Source: Monomorium pharaonis (Eukaryota > Arthropoda > Insecta > Hymenoptera > Formicidae). From it: a DNA stretch of 64,000 nt. The notes below the pieces were generated by a model. That model worked only from the letters and a program-made list of their open reading frames with translations, had not been told where the DNA came from and ran no database searches. The translations under genes were made by a program, and so were the position numbers. The number at the start of each line of letters is the position of its first letter. The first letter of the stretch is position 1. Positions 1 to 11,136 of the stretch are shown piece by piece. The stretch is from NCBI RefSeq assembly GCF_013373865.1, contig NC_050470.1, positions 14,573,244-14,637,243 on the forward strand, given 5' to 3'.

Positions 1-212
1 GGCTTGGTCGGGAAGCGGGTCTGGCTGACGTGCCGGGCCTGGGCGAGGTGAACGCTCGGTGTTCTCGCGCCGAACGCGGGATCCGAGCTCGGTCCCGTGC
101 CTTGGCCTCCCGCGGATCTTCCTTGCTGCGAGGCTTCCGTGGCGGCGCGAGCCGTCGTGGTCGTCCTCTTCGGCCGCCATTCAACGCTCAGCTCAGAACT
201 GGCACGGACTAG

Positions 213-246
<34 letters not shown>

Positions 247-270
247 CGATGGCCCTCGCGGGTGTTGACG

Positions 271-362
<92 letters not shown>
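1..362 (+). rRNA. 28S rRNA fragment ending at the R2 insertion site
   Basis: Bases from about 180 match conserved insect 28S rRNA: the CTCAGAACTGGCACGGACTA block, the GGGGAATCCGACTGTCTAAT block and the GGTGTTGACGCAATGTGATT block, ending in GACTCTCTTAAG. Bases 1-180 are GC-rich and fit the adjoining expansion segment. The match ends exactly at the CTCTTAAG position where R2 elements cut; the expected GTAGCC continuation is absent. Two core positions differ from the canonical sequence as I recall it (GTCAACGTGAAG for GTCAAAGTGAAG, TTCAAGCAAG for TTCAACCAAG), so this is probably a non-functional rDNA copy. The upstream part lies outside the window. Confidence 0.93.
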
Positions 363-464
363 TTTTCTTAAGTTTTCTCTTGCCCAGTTTTCCTGAGGGA
401 TTAATTTATCTTTCAAAAGAAATCTGGATTGTCAGAAAGACAAAAGCGGATAAAGAGAAATAAA
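363..464 (+). other. Leader between the 28S junction and the virus-like ORF
   Basis: About 100 AT-rich bases follow the 28S cut site. They start with a short direct duplication, TTAAGTTTTC twice, of which the first TTAAG is the 28S end itself. Such small duplications are typical of 5' junctions made by target-primed reverse transcription. The rest could be the 5' untranslated region of the inserted RNA. Confidence 0.5.
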
Positions 465-1703
465 ATGGAAGGACAAAAGAAAGTCTACACTGCCGAAGAG
501 GTTAGACAACTTGCACCTGGTTATCGAGGTAAACTCGAGAACTTTGATATAACCAAAATCGGTAAGAAGCCAAAGATAATAAAGAAGACGCTGGGACCAA
601 AATCACCTGCTGTCACTCCTCCTATTTTACCTCCATCTGCACAACAACCAACGCCGCAACGTAACGAATCAATGATTACTGATGCCATCTTTGGTATTGG
701 AGTTTCTGTTACGGAAATTGCGCCGAGGCAAAACTTTGATATTAATTTATCGAAGCTGCCAACTCTCTGTGCTGAGATATATGATAATTACAAACCTGAT
801 GAGCGACAACTTGATCGCATATTAATGCGTGAAGAAGTTGCTTATTATGGAACAGCCCTTATGTGGCTAAGATTATTAAATATCAAAGCGAAACAGGGGA
901 ACCAAGCACTTACGAGTGCAGAGAAAGACATCTGCAAGGCAACTGCAAAGGATACATTCAATGTTCCCGCGCCGCTGAGTGTCTATCTCAACGAAATTGG
1001 ACCGTACAAAGACAAAATGGGAAAAGAAACACAGCTAAGTATTCCTGCTCTGCCAACATCACGAGCTCAGGAGTTTAGTGGTTATCACGCTTCAAATATT
1101 ACTGCGGATAATCATAATCTCTTCGAGGAAGTGCCATCATTAGGTGTCGCTGGTGATATGATAATGGCATTAGCATCTGAAGGAGACGAACCAGCTGTGA
1201 ACTTTCACATCGGGACTCCAGCAAACACACAGCTGTCGAGCAACCTAGTTGGAAGATTTTCACCTGTTGGACCACGACGACAAGAAATTCGTCAAAGGCT
1301 CATTGGGATGGGAATCACTTCAACAACATTCCCAGAATATGTCAAAGATACAAGGTTCAACCTGAGATATTTAAGATCAATCTCAGATATACTTGGAAAA
1401 TTAGAAACATTCCGAGTAGACAAAATGTGTTTCGATAACCTCACAATCGCTGGAGGTGAAGCACAAACGATTGAGACCAAGCCAATCGAAAAGGAAGAGG
1501 GCAAATGGACTGAAATTTCGGTTCAACCGACGTCAGCGTCAACAAGCTCGATTGCGTTCATGGGCGCATCTTATGTATTCGGCTTTCAGCTATACAAAGA
1601 GGATGGACCCGGAAGGACACAACTTGAGAGAATGGCAAACTGGTGTTGTGTTGAGCAGAAACCAGAAAGCGTCTGGGCAAACCACGATCAGTGGCACGCA
1701 AAA
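465..1703 (+). CDS. Intact virus-like ORF between 28S rRNA and R2 (endogenous RNA-virus coat protein candidate)
   Basis: An open frame of 413 codons runs from the ATG at 465 without a stop into the 28S-derived bases at 1704; an upstream non-ATG extension of the frame begins at 429. The product has a lysine-rich start, a proline-rich stretch at about residues 45-65, then a globular region without zinc fingers, RT, protease or transmembrane motifs. It does not resemble R2, R1, Gag or transposase proteins. Its size and layout recall coat proteins of small segmented RNA viruses such as partiti-like viruses, but that is inference from overall feel, not from a diagnostic motif. No natural stop is present: the frame runs on to 1889 only because it enters the R2 5' region. 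The absence of stops over 1.2 kb suggests a recent insertion. I do not recognise the gene with certainty. Confidence 0.35.
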
Positions 1704-1720
1704 GGCGGGAGTAACTATGA

Positions 1721-1872
1721 CTCTCTTCGTTTCGGCGTTGCGGAAGCAACACGCGGCGGGGGAAGCCGTGGCTCTCTTCGTTGTCGGCGTTGCGGAAGCA
1801 ACACGCGACGGGGGGGGCTGTGGCTCTCTTCGTTTCGGCGTTGCGAAAGCAACACGCGACGGGTGAGTTGGG
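1721..1872 (+). repeat. Three tandem 49-52 bp repeats in the R2 5' region
   Basis: Units start at 1721, 1772 and 1824. Each begins CTCTCTTCG, continues with a GGCGTTGCGGAAGCAACACG hairpin-prone block and ends in a G-rich run. The first seven bases equal the last bases of the 28S target, so the repeat period includes target-derived sequence. A hairpin of TGCG-type stems with a short loop can form in each unit. Confidence 0.85.
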
Positions 1873-2192
1873 CTCTCCTAGGCCTTTGATTCCCTTAATG
1901 GGATTCTTTAGGCCTGGGGATAGGGCTATTAGTTACTTGGGCAAGTGAAGCGAATACATAGCCTCTCCTTGTCAAGTCAGACGTCCACCTCCTCGTGGTA
2001 CCGCTGGATGCAGTGTGGCGCGCCTCTTTGAGGTTGCGCTCCTGTAACTAAGTGGCGTCGTGGCGTAGTGCGCCCCGAAGGTCTTCGGGCCATGTGCCTA
2101 GGTCATGGTGAGTTGTGGGGCCAAGAAAGACCAGGCTTCTTGGGGAGCTCTCGGCTGTCAATCCGTTTGCTCCCCTACACGCAGTAAATTCT

Positions 2193-5100
2193 ATGATGGA
2201 ACAAAATAATAGATTGAATGTCCCGGGCTCTCGGATGGCCCGGGGTCTGCGTGTGCAGAGCGAATGCTCTGCCAGTGCGGAGGACCCTGACGGGGTCGTA
2301 TCTGGCTCTAGGCGATCCACTTCGGATGGAGCCTTAAATACGGCTGAACACGGCAGCCATAACAGAGCCGAGGCTGAACACGGCAGCCAAGAGTCTTACA
2401 GTTGTGGGCACTGCCCCAAGGAGTTCCGGACCAAGAGTGGTCTTGGGCTGCACGTAGCTAGAGCCCACATTGAGGTGGCCAACAGGGCTGTCAATGTCGA
2501 GCGTGTTAAGGCCAGATGGTCTGTGGAGGAAGTTCGTCTCATGGCTCGTGCTGAGGCTACAGCCACCTTAGCCGGGGATGTTCTCTTCATGAACCAGCAC
2601 CTGCAGGAGAGAATCCCTGATAGGAGTCTCGAAGCCATCAAGGGTAAGCGTCGACAAGAGGCTTACCGCGAGATGGTTAGAGGCTTCTGCCAAGAGATGC
2701 GGCAGCGTTGCACGATGGGCAGTGCTGCTGACATCGATGAGGGCGACCGGACGGACGAAGCAATGATAGGAGCTGAGTCCGTCCCGATAACGGCCATGGA
2801 GACAGCTATTAACGAAAGATCGAACGATCCAAGCGCACATCAGCCTCCCCCTGGGCAGAGTTCTCAGAGGCTGCGTGACCATATACAACTACTCATAGAG
2901 CAGAGTACAGCGGTCCGCGGCTTTGAGGCTGATACTCTCGTAGGCACGGCGAGAGATGCTCTCCTGTCGGGGGCGGTCGACGTCCATGCCATTGAGAGAT
3001 GGCTGGGCAAGATCTTCCCGCCGGCAGTTCAAGTGCGCCCTCCACAGCGCGCGAAGACTAGACGGCCCGGTCCTCATCCGACCGTCAGAGAGAATAAGAA
3101 GCGGAAAAGGAAGAGGGAATTTGCGGTCACGCAATCCCTGTATAAGAAGAACAAGAAAACCTGCCTCGCACATATACTCGAGGGTGACTCGGGACGCAAG
3201 CGTCCGTCCGCTGTTGAATTCTGCGATTACTGGCGTCCCGTTATGGAGGCGACCGGTGTCGCGGATGGAGATATGACGGCCTTGCGGAACCGATTTCGAG
3301 TCGAGGACAGGATGGCGAGTGCTAGCCAGAGCCTCCCGTCGGGTGCCAGAGGGATTCATCTCGAAGGCCTCGGCGAGGGCGCCGTCGCAGACCCAGTCAA
3401 TGCGATGGATAGGATCTTGCTCTGGGATCCGATCACTACAGCCGAAATCAGACGGATCTCTGTAAAGACTGGCACTGCGCCCGGATTGGATCAGATTACG
3501 CCGAGAATGTGGAACGCTGTTCCCTTCGTTCTTCGTGCGCTTCTGTTCAATCTGCTGCTTCTTGCGAGGGAGGTTCCCATGTCGATCGCCACAACACGAA
3601 CGGTATTCCTGGAGAAGGGAGGTATGTCCGCCGTGCCTGCACCCGCGGAGTACCGACCTCTAAGTATAGGATCCGTCGTATTGAGACACTTCCACAAGAT
3701 AATTGCGAAACGATTAGCAGCTCTTGACATCTTCGACGCTCGCCAAAGGGGTTTTCGGCCGGTGGATGGTGTCTGTGAGAACGTCACAGTGCTGTCCGCC
3801 GTGCTCGGGGATGCCCGGAGGCAGCGAAGAACTTTACATCTGGCGTGTGTAGACCTGTCGAAGGCATTCGACACGGTCTCGCACGCCGCAATACACACAA
3901 CTCTCGATGAGCTGGGACTCCCTCGGGAGTTTCGGGAGTATGTGAGAGCTGTCTATTCGGGTGCTCGGACGGTATTGCATATGTCCGGCACCAAGGAAGT
4001 GTCGGCCATTAAAGTCGGCCGTGGCGTGAGACAGGGAGACCCGCTGTCGCCCCTGTTGTTCAATCTGGTCGTGGATAGAGCACTGGGAATTCTCTCGGAG
4101 GATGTTGGTTACCGGATGGGTGGTCGGCTCGTCAGCGCCCTTGGCTACGCTGACGACATTGTGCTCCTGGCCTCTACCAAGGCAGGTCTGCAGGAGAACT
4201 TGACACGGCTTCACGAGGCCTTTATGCGAAATGAACTTAGCATCAACGCTAAGAAGACTGGAGTGCTGTCCATGGTGGCGTCCGGCAGAGACAAAAAGGT
4301 GAAAGTCGATACAACACCTTACTTCACCGTGGGGGGAGCGCTGATACCGCAAAGATCCCCAGTCGATGTTTGGGCGTACCTGGGCTGCATGTACCAAGGT
4401 GCTAGGGAATACGCTAACGTTCCGCCCCTTGCTCATTCCATCGAGCTACTTACGAGAGCGCCTTTAAAGCCGCAACAGCGGCTGAGGTTGCTGCGGGACC
4501 ACCTACTTCCCCGGTATTATCACCGGTGGATTGTGGGATCGGTCTCCGCCAAAACGTTAAAGGGAGTGGACGTTACAGTACGCAACGCTACACGACGTTG
4601 GCTGCGTTTTCCCCATGATGTTCCTGCGGGATATCTGCATGCGCCGATACAGAGTGGCGGGCTTGGTATGCCTTTATTAAAAGTATTGATCCCTATTCTG
4701 AAGCACAGCCGATTGCAGCGGTTGTGTCGGAGTACTCTGCCCGCGGCGCGCGCCGCTGCCGAATCCACTTACGTGGCTAGGCAGTTGGTATGGTGTGAAA
4801 ACCAGATGCGCGTCCGTGGTAACAGGGTGACTACGACCGCTGAGCTTCGAGAGCAGTGTACGGCCTGGTTGCGCGAGTCGTGTGACGGGAATGGACTCAG
4901 GGAGGTCGTGTCGTCCAAACTGAGCTCCCATTGGGTGTCGGGTGGCGCCGACGCTATTCCCGGAGCCGACTACGTGCACTATCATCACATACGGGCTAAC
5001 TGCGTTCCATCTCGAGCGAGAGTCTCTCGCGGGCGTGAGGGACGCGAGGTGCGTTGTCGCGCTGGATGTCCCGAGATCGAGACTACAGCGCACTGCGTAC

Positions 5101-5658
5101 AGCGCTGCTTCCGATCGCACGGCGGGAGGATCCTGCGACACAACGACCTGTGTCGTCAAATCGGCGGCTTCTTGCAACAGAAGGGATGGCATGTCGATGC
5201 GGAATTAGCGTATTCGACCTCTGCCGGACTAAGGCGGCCCGACCTGACCATTGTCAAGGGTGATGAGGCAGTTGGTCGTAGACGCGCAAGTAGTGTCCTG
5301 CGAAACAGCGCTTGATGTGTCTCACGAGCGAAAGGTTGTGAAGTACCGGTCTTGTGAGGATCTAGCGGACCGCGTGGCGGAGCGCACAGGGGTGCCGCGA
5401 AGTAATGTTCGTTTCACCGCCTTGACGATCTCATGGCGAGGAGTCTGGTGCTCCAGGAGCGAGGAGGAGATGCGTGGGCTTGGCCTGACCACCGGCCAGC
5501 TGCGTCCTCTCACGACTCGCGTCCTTTGGGGCTCGTGGCTCAACTGGAAGAGATTCAACGCCATAACATCGCGTTACAATGAAGCACGGGGTTCCGTCAG
5601 GAGTGGTGCATGGAGACGGAACGTAGAGTTGGGGGCCTCCGCATTGGCGGAGGTGTGA
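2193..5658 (+). pseudogene. R2 protein, disrupted by one frameshift in the endonuclease
   Basis: The chosen start is the first in-frame ATG (2193). A C2H2 finger lies at residues 71-92 (C71, C74, H87, H92), followed by a Myb-like helix region beginning RWSVEEVRLMA. The reverse transcriptase spans roughly residues 330-780, with LSKAFDT and the catalytic YADD at 652-655. A CCHC motif (C-x3-C-x7-H-x4-C) starts near residue 955. The restriction-like endonuclease has RRPD at about 1014-1017. Frame 1 ends at 5315, but the conserved continuation (VVDAQVV and the C-terminal helix with WKRFNAITSRYNEA) is in another frame to 5658. An extra G near 5272 explains this. The break separates the PD motif from the downstream catalytic residues, so this copy should lack target cleavage. 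Length otherwise fits R2 proteins of about 1100 residues. Confidence 0.92.
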
Positions 5659-5745
5659 TTGTGTGAGTGCATGAAGTAAGACGAGAACTGCTAGTCAGTT
5701 CCTTTAGCACTTCCAGGGAGACAGGGAGAAACGGGAGAGACGAGG
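5659..5745 (+). other. Probable R2 3' UTR
   Basis: About 90 purine-rich bases lie between the R2 stop codon and the tetranucleotide tail of the adjacent LINE. It is short for an R2 3' UTR, so it may be truncated. Confidence 0.45.
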
Positions 5746-6587
5746 AGATAGATAGATAGATAGATATATTTATTATGCCCGAGCATAGGCAAAGTATGAT
5801 AACACAAAATAGAATACACTTTTAAAACAAAATGTACGCAAAAATAGCTAACATAATGAAAAATCGCACTGATATAAGTATAACTATATGACTAATTTAA
5901 ATCTTAATATTAACGATACAAGTAAAGTGCTAAAGCTGAGAATTGAGGGAGACGATAAGAATGACAGAAAGCAAGACAGACAATACAAGATTGAAAAATC
6001 ATGCTAACTCAGATGCCTGCAGAAATGAGCGAAGAAGGGTCTTGAAAGAGTCCAGCGAAGGAGCGGATACAATGTTTGCAGGGAGAGAATGCCAAAAATT
6101 AACCGCGGAGAGATGAAAGGAATTTCTGTATGTAGTAGTCCTATGAAGAGGAATATGAAAAACATGAGACAAAGAAATTGTGCGATCTGATTTTCTTACT
6201 GAAGGATCAGGAGGGGTAAATAGTTCACATAAGTAAGACGGAGCGTGCCAATGGAGAATCCGATAAGTTAGACAGCCTAGAAAGTACAGTCTCCTGTTTT
6301 CAACCGAAAGCCACTCAAGACGATGTCTAAACGGCGTAATATGTTCGTCTCGCTTAAGATTAAAGATGAATCTTATACAGCAGTTGACAAGTCGTTGCAG
6401 CTTAGTATTAAGTTCTTTACTCAATCCATGATAGACAAGGCAACAGTAATCAATATGTGGCTGGATCAAAGTATTGACCAGTTTAATTCTGAGTTCGGTA
6501 GAGAGAGAGTTTCGGTTAAATTTTAATTTATACAGAGCGTGGTGAACGTTCTTTGAAACTTGTATGATGTGTTTATGCCATGACAGG
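5746..6587 (-). mobile_element. 5'-truncated LINE (Jockey/CR1-like), 3' end
   Basis: In minus orientation the piece contains the C-terminal part of an ORF2, a short AT-rich 3' UTR (5998-5767) and a tail of about five TATC units (5747-5766). Tetranucleotide tails and 5' truncation are typical of this group. The break point at about 6587 abuts a GA microsatellite. Confidence 0.85.
5999..6585 (-). pseudogene. LINE ORF2 C-terminal fragment
   Basis: About 195 residues read without interruption and carry the conserved pattern after the reverse transcriptase: LSWHKHI, the HIDYCCLVYHG block, RRLYFLGCLTYRI and an ending of the SFHLSAVNFWHSLPANI type followed by SLDSFKTLLRSFL. Catalytic RT motifs are missing because the copy is 5' truncated. 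The frame extends to 6721 only by translating the GA repeat. The clade (CR1, L2 or Jockey) cannot be fixed from this part. Confidence 0.8.
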
Positions 6588-6599
6588 TGAGACCGGGAG

Positions 6600-6611
6600 A
6601 GACGGAGAGAG

Positions 6612-6669
<58 letters not shown>

Positions 6670-6672
6670 AGG
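6600..6672 (+). repeat. (GA)n microsatellite with short G run
   Basis: About 30 GA units followed by a run of G. It probably expanded at the LINE 5' junction. Confidence 0.95.
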
Positions 6673-7348
6673 GGGAGTGCGTGCATTTGTGCGTGTGTAC
6701 ACTGTGGAGTATTTTACTCAAACGAAAGATTTTCGAAAGTTAGTTTTCTCTATTGATTATTTTTTATTTGGTTATTTTTTAAATTTATTAATTTCTATGT
6801 GTGCACGCGTACGTGTGCATGCATATGTCACAATATTATTTTATAACTAGCAATAATAGTTAATTAATTAATGTATATAAAGTTCCCAAAAATGTTGATC
6901 TTATTTTATATAGAAAGATACATGTAATGTCAAAGTATTTAATAATTTATTAACAATTGTAACTTTTTTTTGTACATTGTAAAGTATCTTACTCGAACAA
7001 AAGATTTTCGAAAGTTAGTTTTCTGTATTGATTTTTGCAAAAGATGTTGATCTCATTTTATATGGAAAGGTACACATATAATGTCAAAGTATTTAATAAT
7101 TTATTAACAATTGTAATTTTGTTTTTCAAATTATGTCGTCAATCTCTAATGCTAATTAAAGAAAAAAAACAAGAAAAAGAAGAAGAGTCAGAGCTGACAA
7201 CATTTCGTTACATTTCAGTGTCAGTATCATATTACTTTAAAGAAGATTTATGTATGTTGTGTATATTGTATTTCTTTTTTTCTTTTTTATATGTATAATA
7301 TTTTTAAAGAAAAAAGAAAATTAGATAATAAATTAATGTATGTAAGTA

Positions 7349-7396
<48 letters not shown>

Positions 7397-8590
7397 TTCT
7401 TTTTCTTTTCTTTTTGTATATAATTATTTATTTATATAATTATTATTGCAATTGTTATTTTTAAAAAGTAAAAAACTAAATAGCGCGCGCGTAGCGCGCG
7501 CCTGTGTTGTTCTAGTTCTTTAAAAATGAATTATCATCTTCGCACAGTTCAAGCTCATCATTTTGAATTTTTTCGTGCCGTTCTGTTTCAATATACCCAT
7601 CCTCACGCATATTTGTCAATTGTAAAGGTCTATGTAAATTCTTTGTAGTACTCTGAATAATAATAATTTTTTAATTCTTAATGATTTGTATAAATAAGAT
7701 TATAAAATTATAAATATATGCAACTTTATAACTACTACATACGCCAACTTATTTTCGGAGAAATACTTCATTATACTATTCGAATCAACAGAATGTTTAA
7801 AAAAATATTTTGTAAATACACTGGCGCAAAAAAAAAACGAAACAAAATTTTTGACCGATTTTTAGGCAATATTCAAAGTGATGCAACTTTGCGAAAAATC
7901 ATCCAAATTACATGTACCTTTCTTTAAATTAAAGGGCAAAGACTCTACTTTGAGAATCCCTACGCGAAAGTTTGATTTGTTAAGTGCGAACCTTTTATAT
8001 CGTATAAAAACCAAACATGTGTTTTTTATTTGAAAAAAGTAAAAGTTTGTTATCGTTTTGCACAAGTTTCTCGTTAAAATCTTGCTAATATTAATTCAGA
8101 TTCTGAAAGTTCATTTTTTTCTAAACAATTTAAAAAAAATACATGTCGATACGATGTTTTTTGTTGATTGCACGCTAGTTTGAAAGTTGCACTGCATTTT
8201 AAGGTATTTTAGCGAATAAATATGGTATTTTTTAAATATCATGAATTTTGAGTATCAATATGATATTGCACATTAATTTTACTCGTGTTTAACTCAATCA
8301 TACCGCCGTCATCAAAGTGACCCGATCTGCACCACGTGGAAAATGACGATCAGATTTTGTACATCATGTGGCCCTGAAAAGGCTGATTTTTTAAAATAAA
8401 ATTTGAACTTTTACTCTTTATGTATGAGTATGTGTATATGTATGTTTACGTGTATGTATGGGTTTATGAGTATAGATAAATTCGCGTCTGGCCGTCGCGA
8501 AGTACTTTCTCCTAGCTGCTGTTGGTGTGGGTCGAGAGGATGTGGACTGGTGTTGATTGTCGCCTGTGGACGGTCTCAAGGTTAGGTTAG
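6673..8590. other. AT-rich stretch without recognisable genes
   Basis: Low-complexity AT-rich DNA. A segment of about 140 bases recurs in diverged form (6700-6960 and 6985-7110, both with CGAAAGTTAGTTTTC). A (CT)n run lies at 7352-7395 and a self-complementary GCGCGCGTAGCGCGCGC block at 7484-7502. No ORF of coding character was seen. Confidence 0.6.
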
Positions 8591-8592
8591 GA

Positions 8593-8895
8593 TTTTAAGT
8601 TCCTTAATTTTTGATTATATACGAACATACAGTATTGTGATTTTGTGATAATAATTCATTAGTATAAAGTGTTATTCATAAGTTTTTTTGATTAGTTTAA
8701 ATTCCTTAGCTTTATTATATACGAACACACAGTATTGTGATTATGAGGCAATAATTCATTAGTATAAAGTGTTATTCATAGGTTTTGACTAGTTTAAGTT
8801 CCTTAGTTTTTGATTATATACGAACATACAGTATTATGATTATGTGACAATAATTTATTAGTATAAAGTGTTATCCATATGTTTTGATTTGTTTA
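8593..8895 (+). repeat. Three tandem copies of a ~100-bp unit
   Basis: Units begin near 8594, 8695 and 8792 with TTTAAGTTCCTTAG and contain TATATACGAACA and TAGTATAAAGTGTTAT. Identity is high between units. A partial fourth start is visible at about 8890. Confidence 0.85.
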
Positions 8896-11136
8896 AGTTC
8901 TTCTTATTTACATTGCGAAATCAATGAATGAGAAAATAATAATATAGTCATACCATTAGGTACGACCGATATAGTTTTATAAAACAAGACTCCCTATTGC
9001 CGGTTAGTGTTTACACAAAATCTGTGTATTCTTGCTGTCTTACGACCCGCAGTGGGGGAGCCACACTTATTGAATCTGAGGTATTTGATGCTATAATTAT
9101 TCAGGTATAGCTAGTCAAAATGAGTAATATAAAAGAAGATATTAATGAAGTGGTAAATACCCCTTCCAAATCGAGTTTACAATTACAATCCTATAAATAA
9201 GAAGGGTTTGATGACGCGAAGCCATTACCAAGCCAACAATAGTTTCTATTGAAAATATAGAAATAAACTCTAAGTATAAGAATAAATTAAGAGCGTATGC
9301 TGGTAAGAAAAGAATGGAAACAACTAAAGATCAAGCTGGATATACTTCATATTGGATTTCCCCATCCGACCTCGTAACCGACATATGTAGATCACAACTA
9401 AGCATTCGGCGAAATATTAATCGCGCAACTCCGGGTGCGACAATAAGAAAATAACGCAACGGCCCAATTAGAGCCGAATAATCGAAATTCAGACGCAGCA
9501 GCCTTGCCGAGTAGCAGGAACGCTGATCGGCAAGGATGCAACGTAACCCAGAAAACTGGAATAAAAAGGGAAAGCCCAACGCCGAGTCGGGCTCAGTCAA
9601 TAATCAATCTGTCGCGTTATTCTGTCACGTAACACTGCTATAAAGTAACCTATCGAGTGAAGTTAAGTAGTGAAATAAAGTGTACATATTATCCACGGCG
9701 AGAGTGCCTTATTTAAACCCCAGTCCCCGGGAGCGCGCTCTCAAGCAAGCAGAGTGCAGCAAATAATAAGTGACCAGCGGTTCAAAGGGCCCCTGACGGA
9801 GGACAGACCCCGAAGTGCACAGAGCGGCACGACAACCCATTGTCTTAAGTGATGAAGACAGTAATGCTGAAGAAATATTAGAGGACTCAACGATCAAAAC
9901 ACTCAAAAATAAAGGACCTAAAGGACCTAAAGATGGGGTAGCAAAAGCCCATATACTAAGGGTAGTCTCGGCAAAAGTTCCAAGATGGAAAACCGATTTA
10001 GACGATGAAGCCTGGGAATATGTTGAAAAAATTTCGGACATTGGTAAAAATATAAGAAAGGAAAGTTATAAAGAAACTAATGAAGAAGTTAAAAAGAAAG
10101 TTAAACTTAGTAAGAAAAAGAGAGATAAAATACAAGATAAGCTGGCACAATATCAAGAAATGTCTGCCAATCAGCTTGCAGTGAAGGCTTTTCACTTATT
10201 AAAGAAAATGGAGGACGCTCGCGCTAGCTCTACCAATCTGCAAGGACGTATTAGTGGTGAATTAAAAGACGGTATTTTTTATACTAAACGCCTAATTGAA
10301 AAGTTAGCTATAAGATCCACGGAAAACGGCGACTTAGAATACTATAAACAAACATGTATGAAACTTACTAAAAAAATGGAGAAACAGAAGAGAAAAATTT
10401 CTACTAATCAATATGATAAAAATATAGATTCCGAAGTGATATTTAAAGAGAGATCGAGAGGAGGCCAAAGAATTGAATCATCTGACGATGAGCAATTACC
10501 TGGATTGTTTGGAATGATTAAAAGAGCATCCTCACAAACTAAAGTGATCTCAGCAGATGATATAGCTAAACAAAAGAATGAATGTACAGATAAACGTAAA
10601 GTTACCATAAACGAAGATGCTAACAAAGTTGAAGAATTAAATTATGATGATTATTACTTCCCAAGAGAGGAGGATACATGGAAAGAGGTTAAAAACAAAA
10701 AGAAAAATAGACGCGAAAGAAACAAATCATTTACGTCAAGCGCGGAGAGCGATTACGAGGCCCCTGTGTTAAACAGGGAAGATAGAAATATATAATAACC
10801 AAAATGTAAGATATAGTAGTAACCTTCCAAGGAAAAGCCCCCCTAAGTCTGCGGCGGTTACTATTAATCTGGAAGATAATGTTACTTTATTTGCCAGTAT
10901 TATGAGAAAGGCAAGATCGGATATTTCCCTGGAAGAAATTGGGATTAACAACACCAAGATTAGAAAATCAGCGACGGGGGGAATCATCATTGAACTCCCT
11001 GGAGAGGATATGGAGAAGAAAGCAGACCTGCTCGCTAAGAAACTTAAGCTTTCACTTAAGGATGACAATGTTATGATAGGACGCCCGGTTAAGTCTACTG
11101 AATTAATTATTTACGGAATGGATGATTCTGTTGTGG

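Larger units (their letters stand above)
1704..5745 (+). mobile_element. R2: R2 non-LTR retrotransposon (28S-specific), 5' and coding parts nearly full length
   Basis: The element begins with a 24-nt copy of the 28S target (1704-1727, ending CTCTCTT), then a 5' region with tandem repeats, one long ORF with the R2 domain order (C2H2 finger, Myb, RT, CCHC, restriction-like endonuclease), and a short 3' UTR from 5659. R2 RNAs are released from 28S co-transcripts by an HDV-like ribozyme that in some species cuts inside the upstream 28S, so the 28S-derived start may be the true RNA 5' end. The 3' side lacks downstream 28S (GTAGCC) and abuts a LINE tail near 5745; the exact 3' end is uncertain. Confidence 0.9.

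Noticed and set aside
1704..1889. C-terminal 60 residues of the ORF that runs from 429 to 1889
   Set aside because: This part translates the 28S target and the R2 5' repeats in a chance frame; it is not part of the virus-like protein.
8340..8390. Histone-type 3' stem-loop (AGCCTTTTCAGGGCC on the minus strand)
   Set aside because: Half of the stem does not pair and no histone coding sequence lies upstream on that strand.
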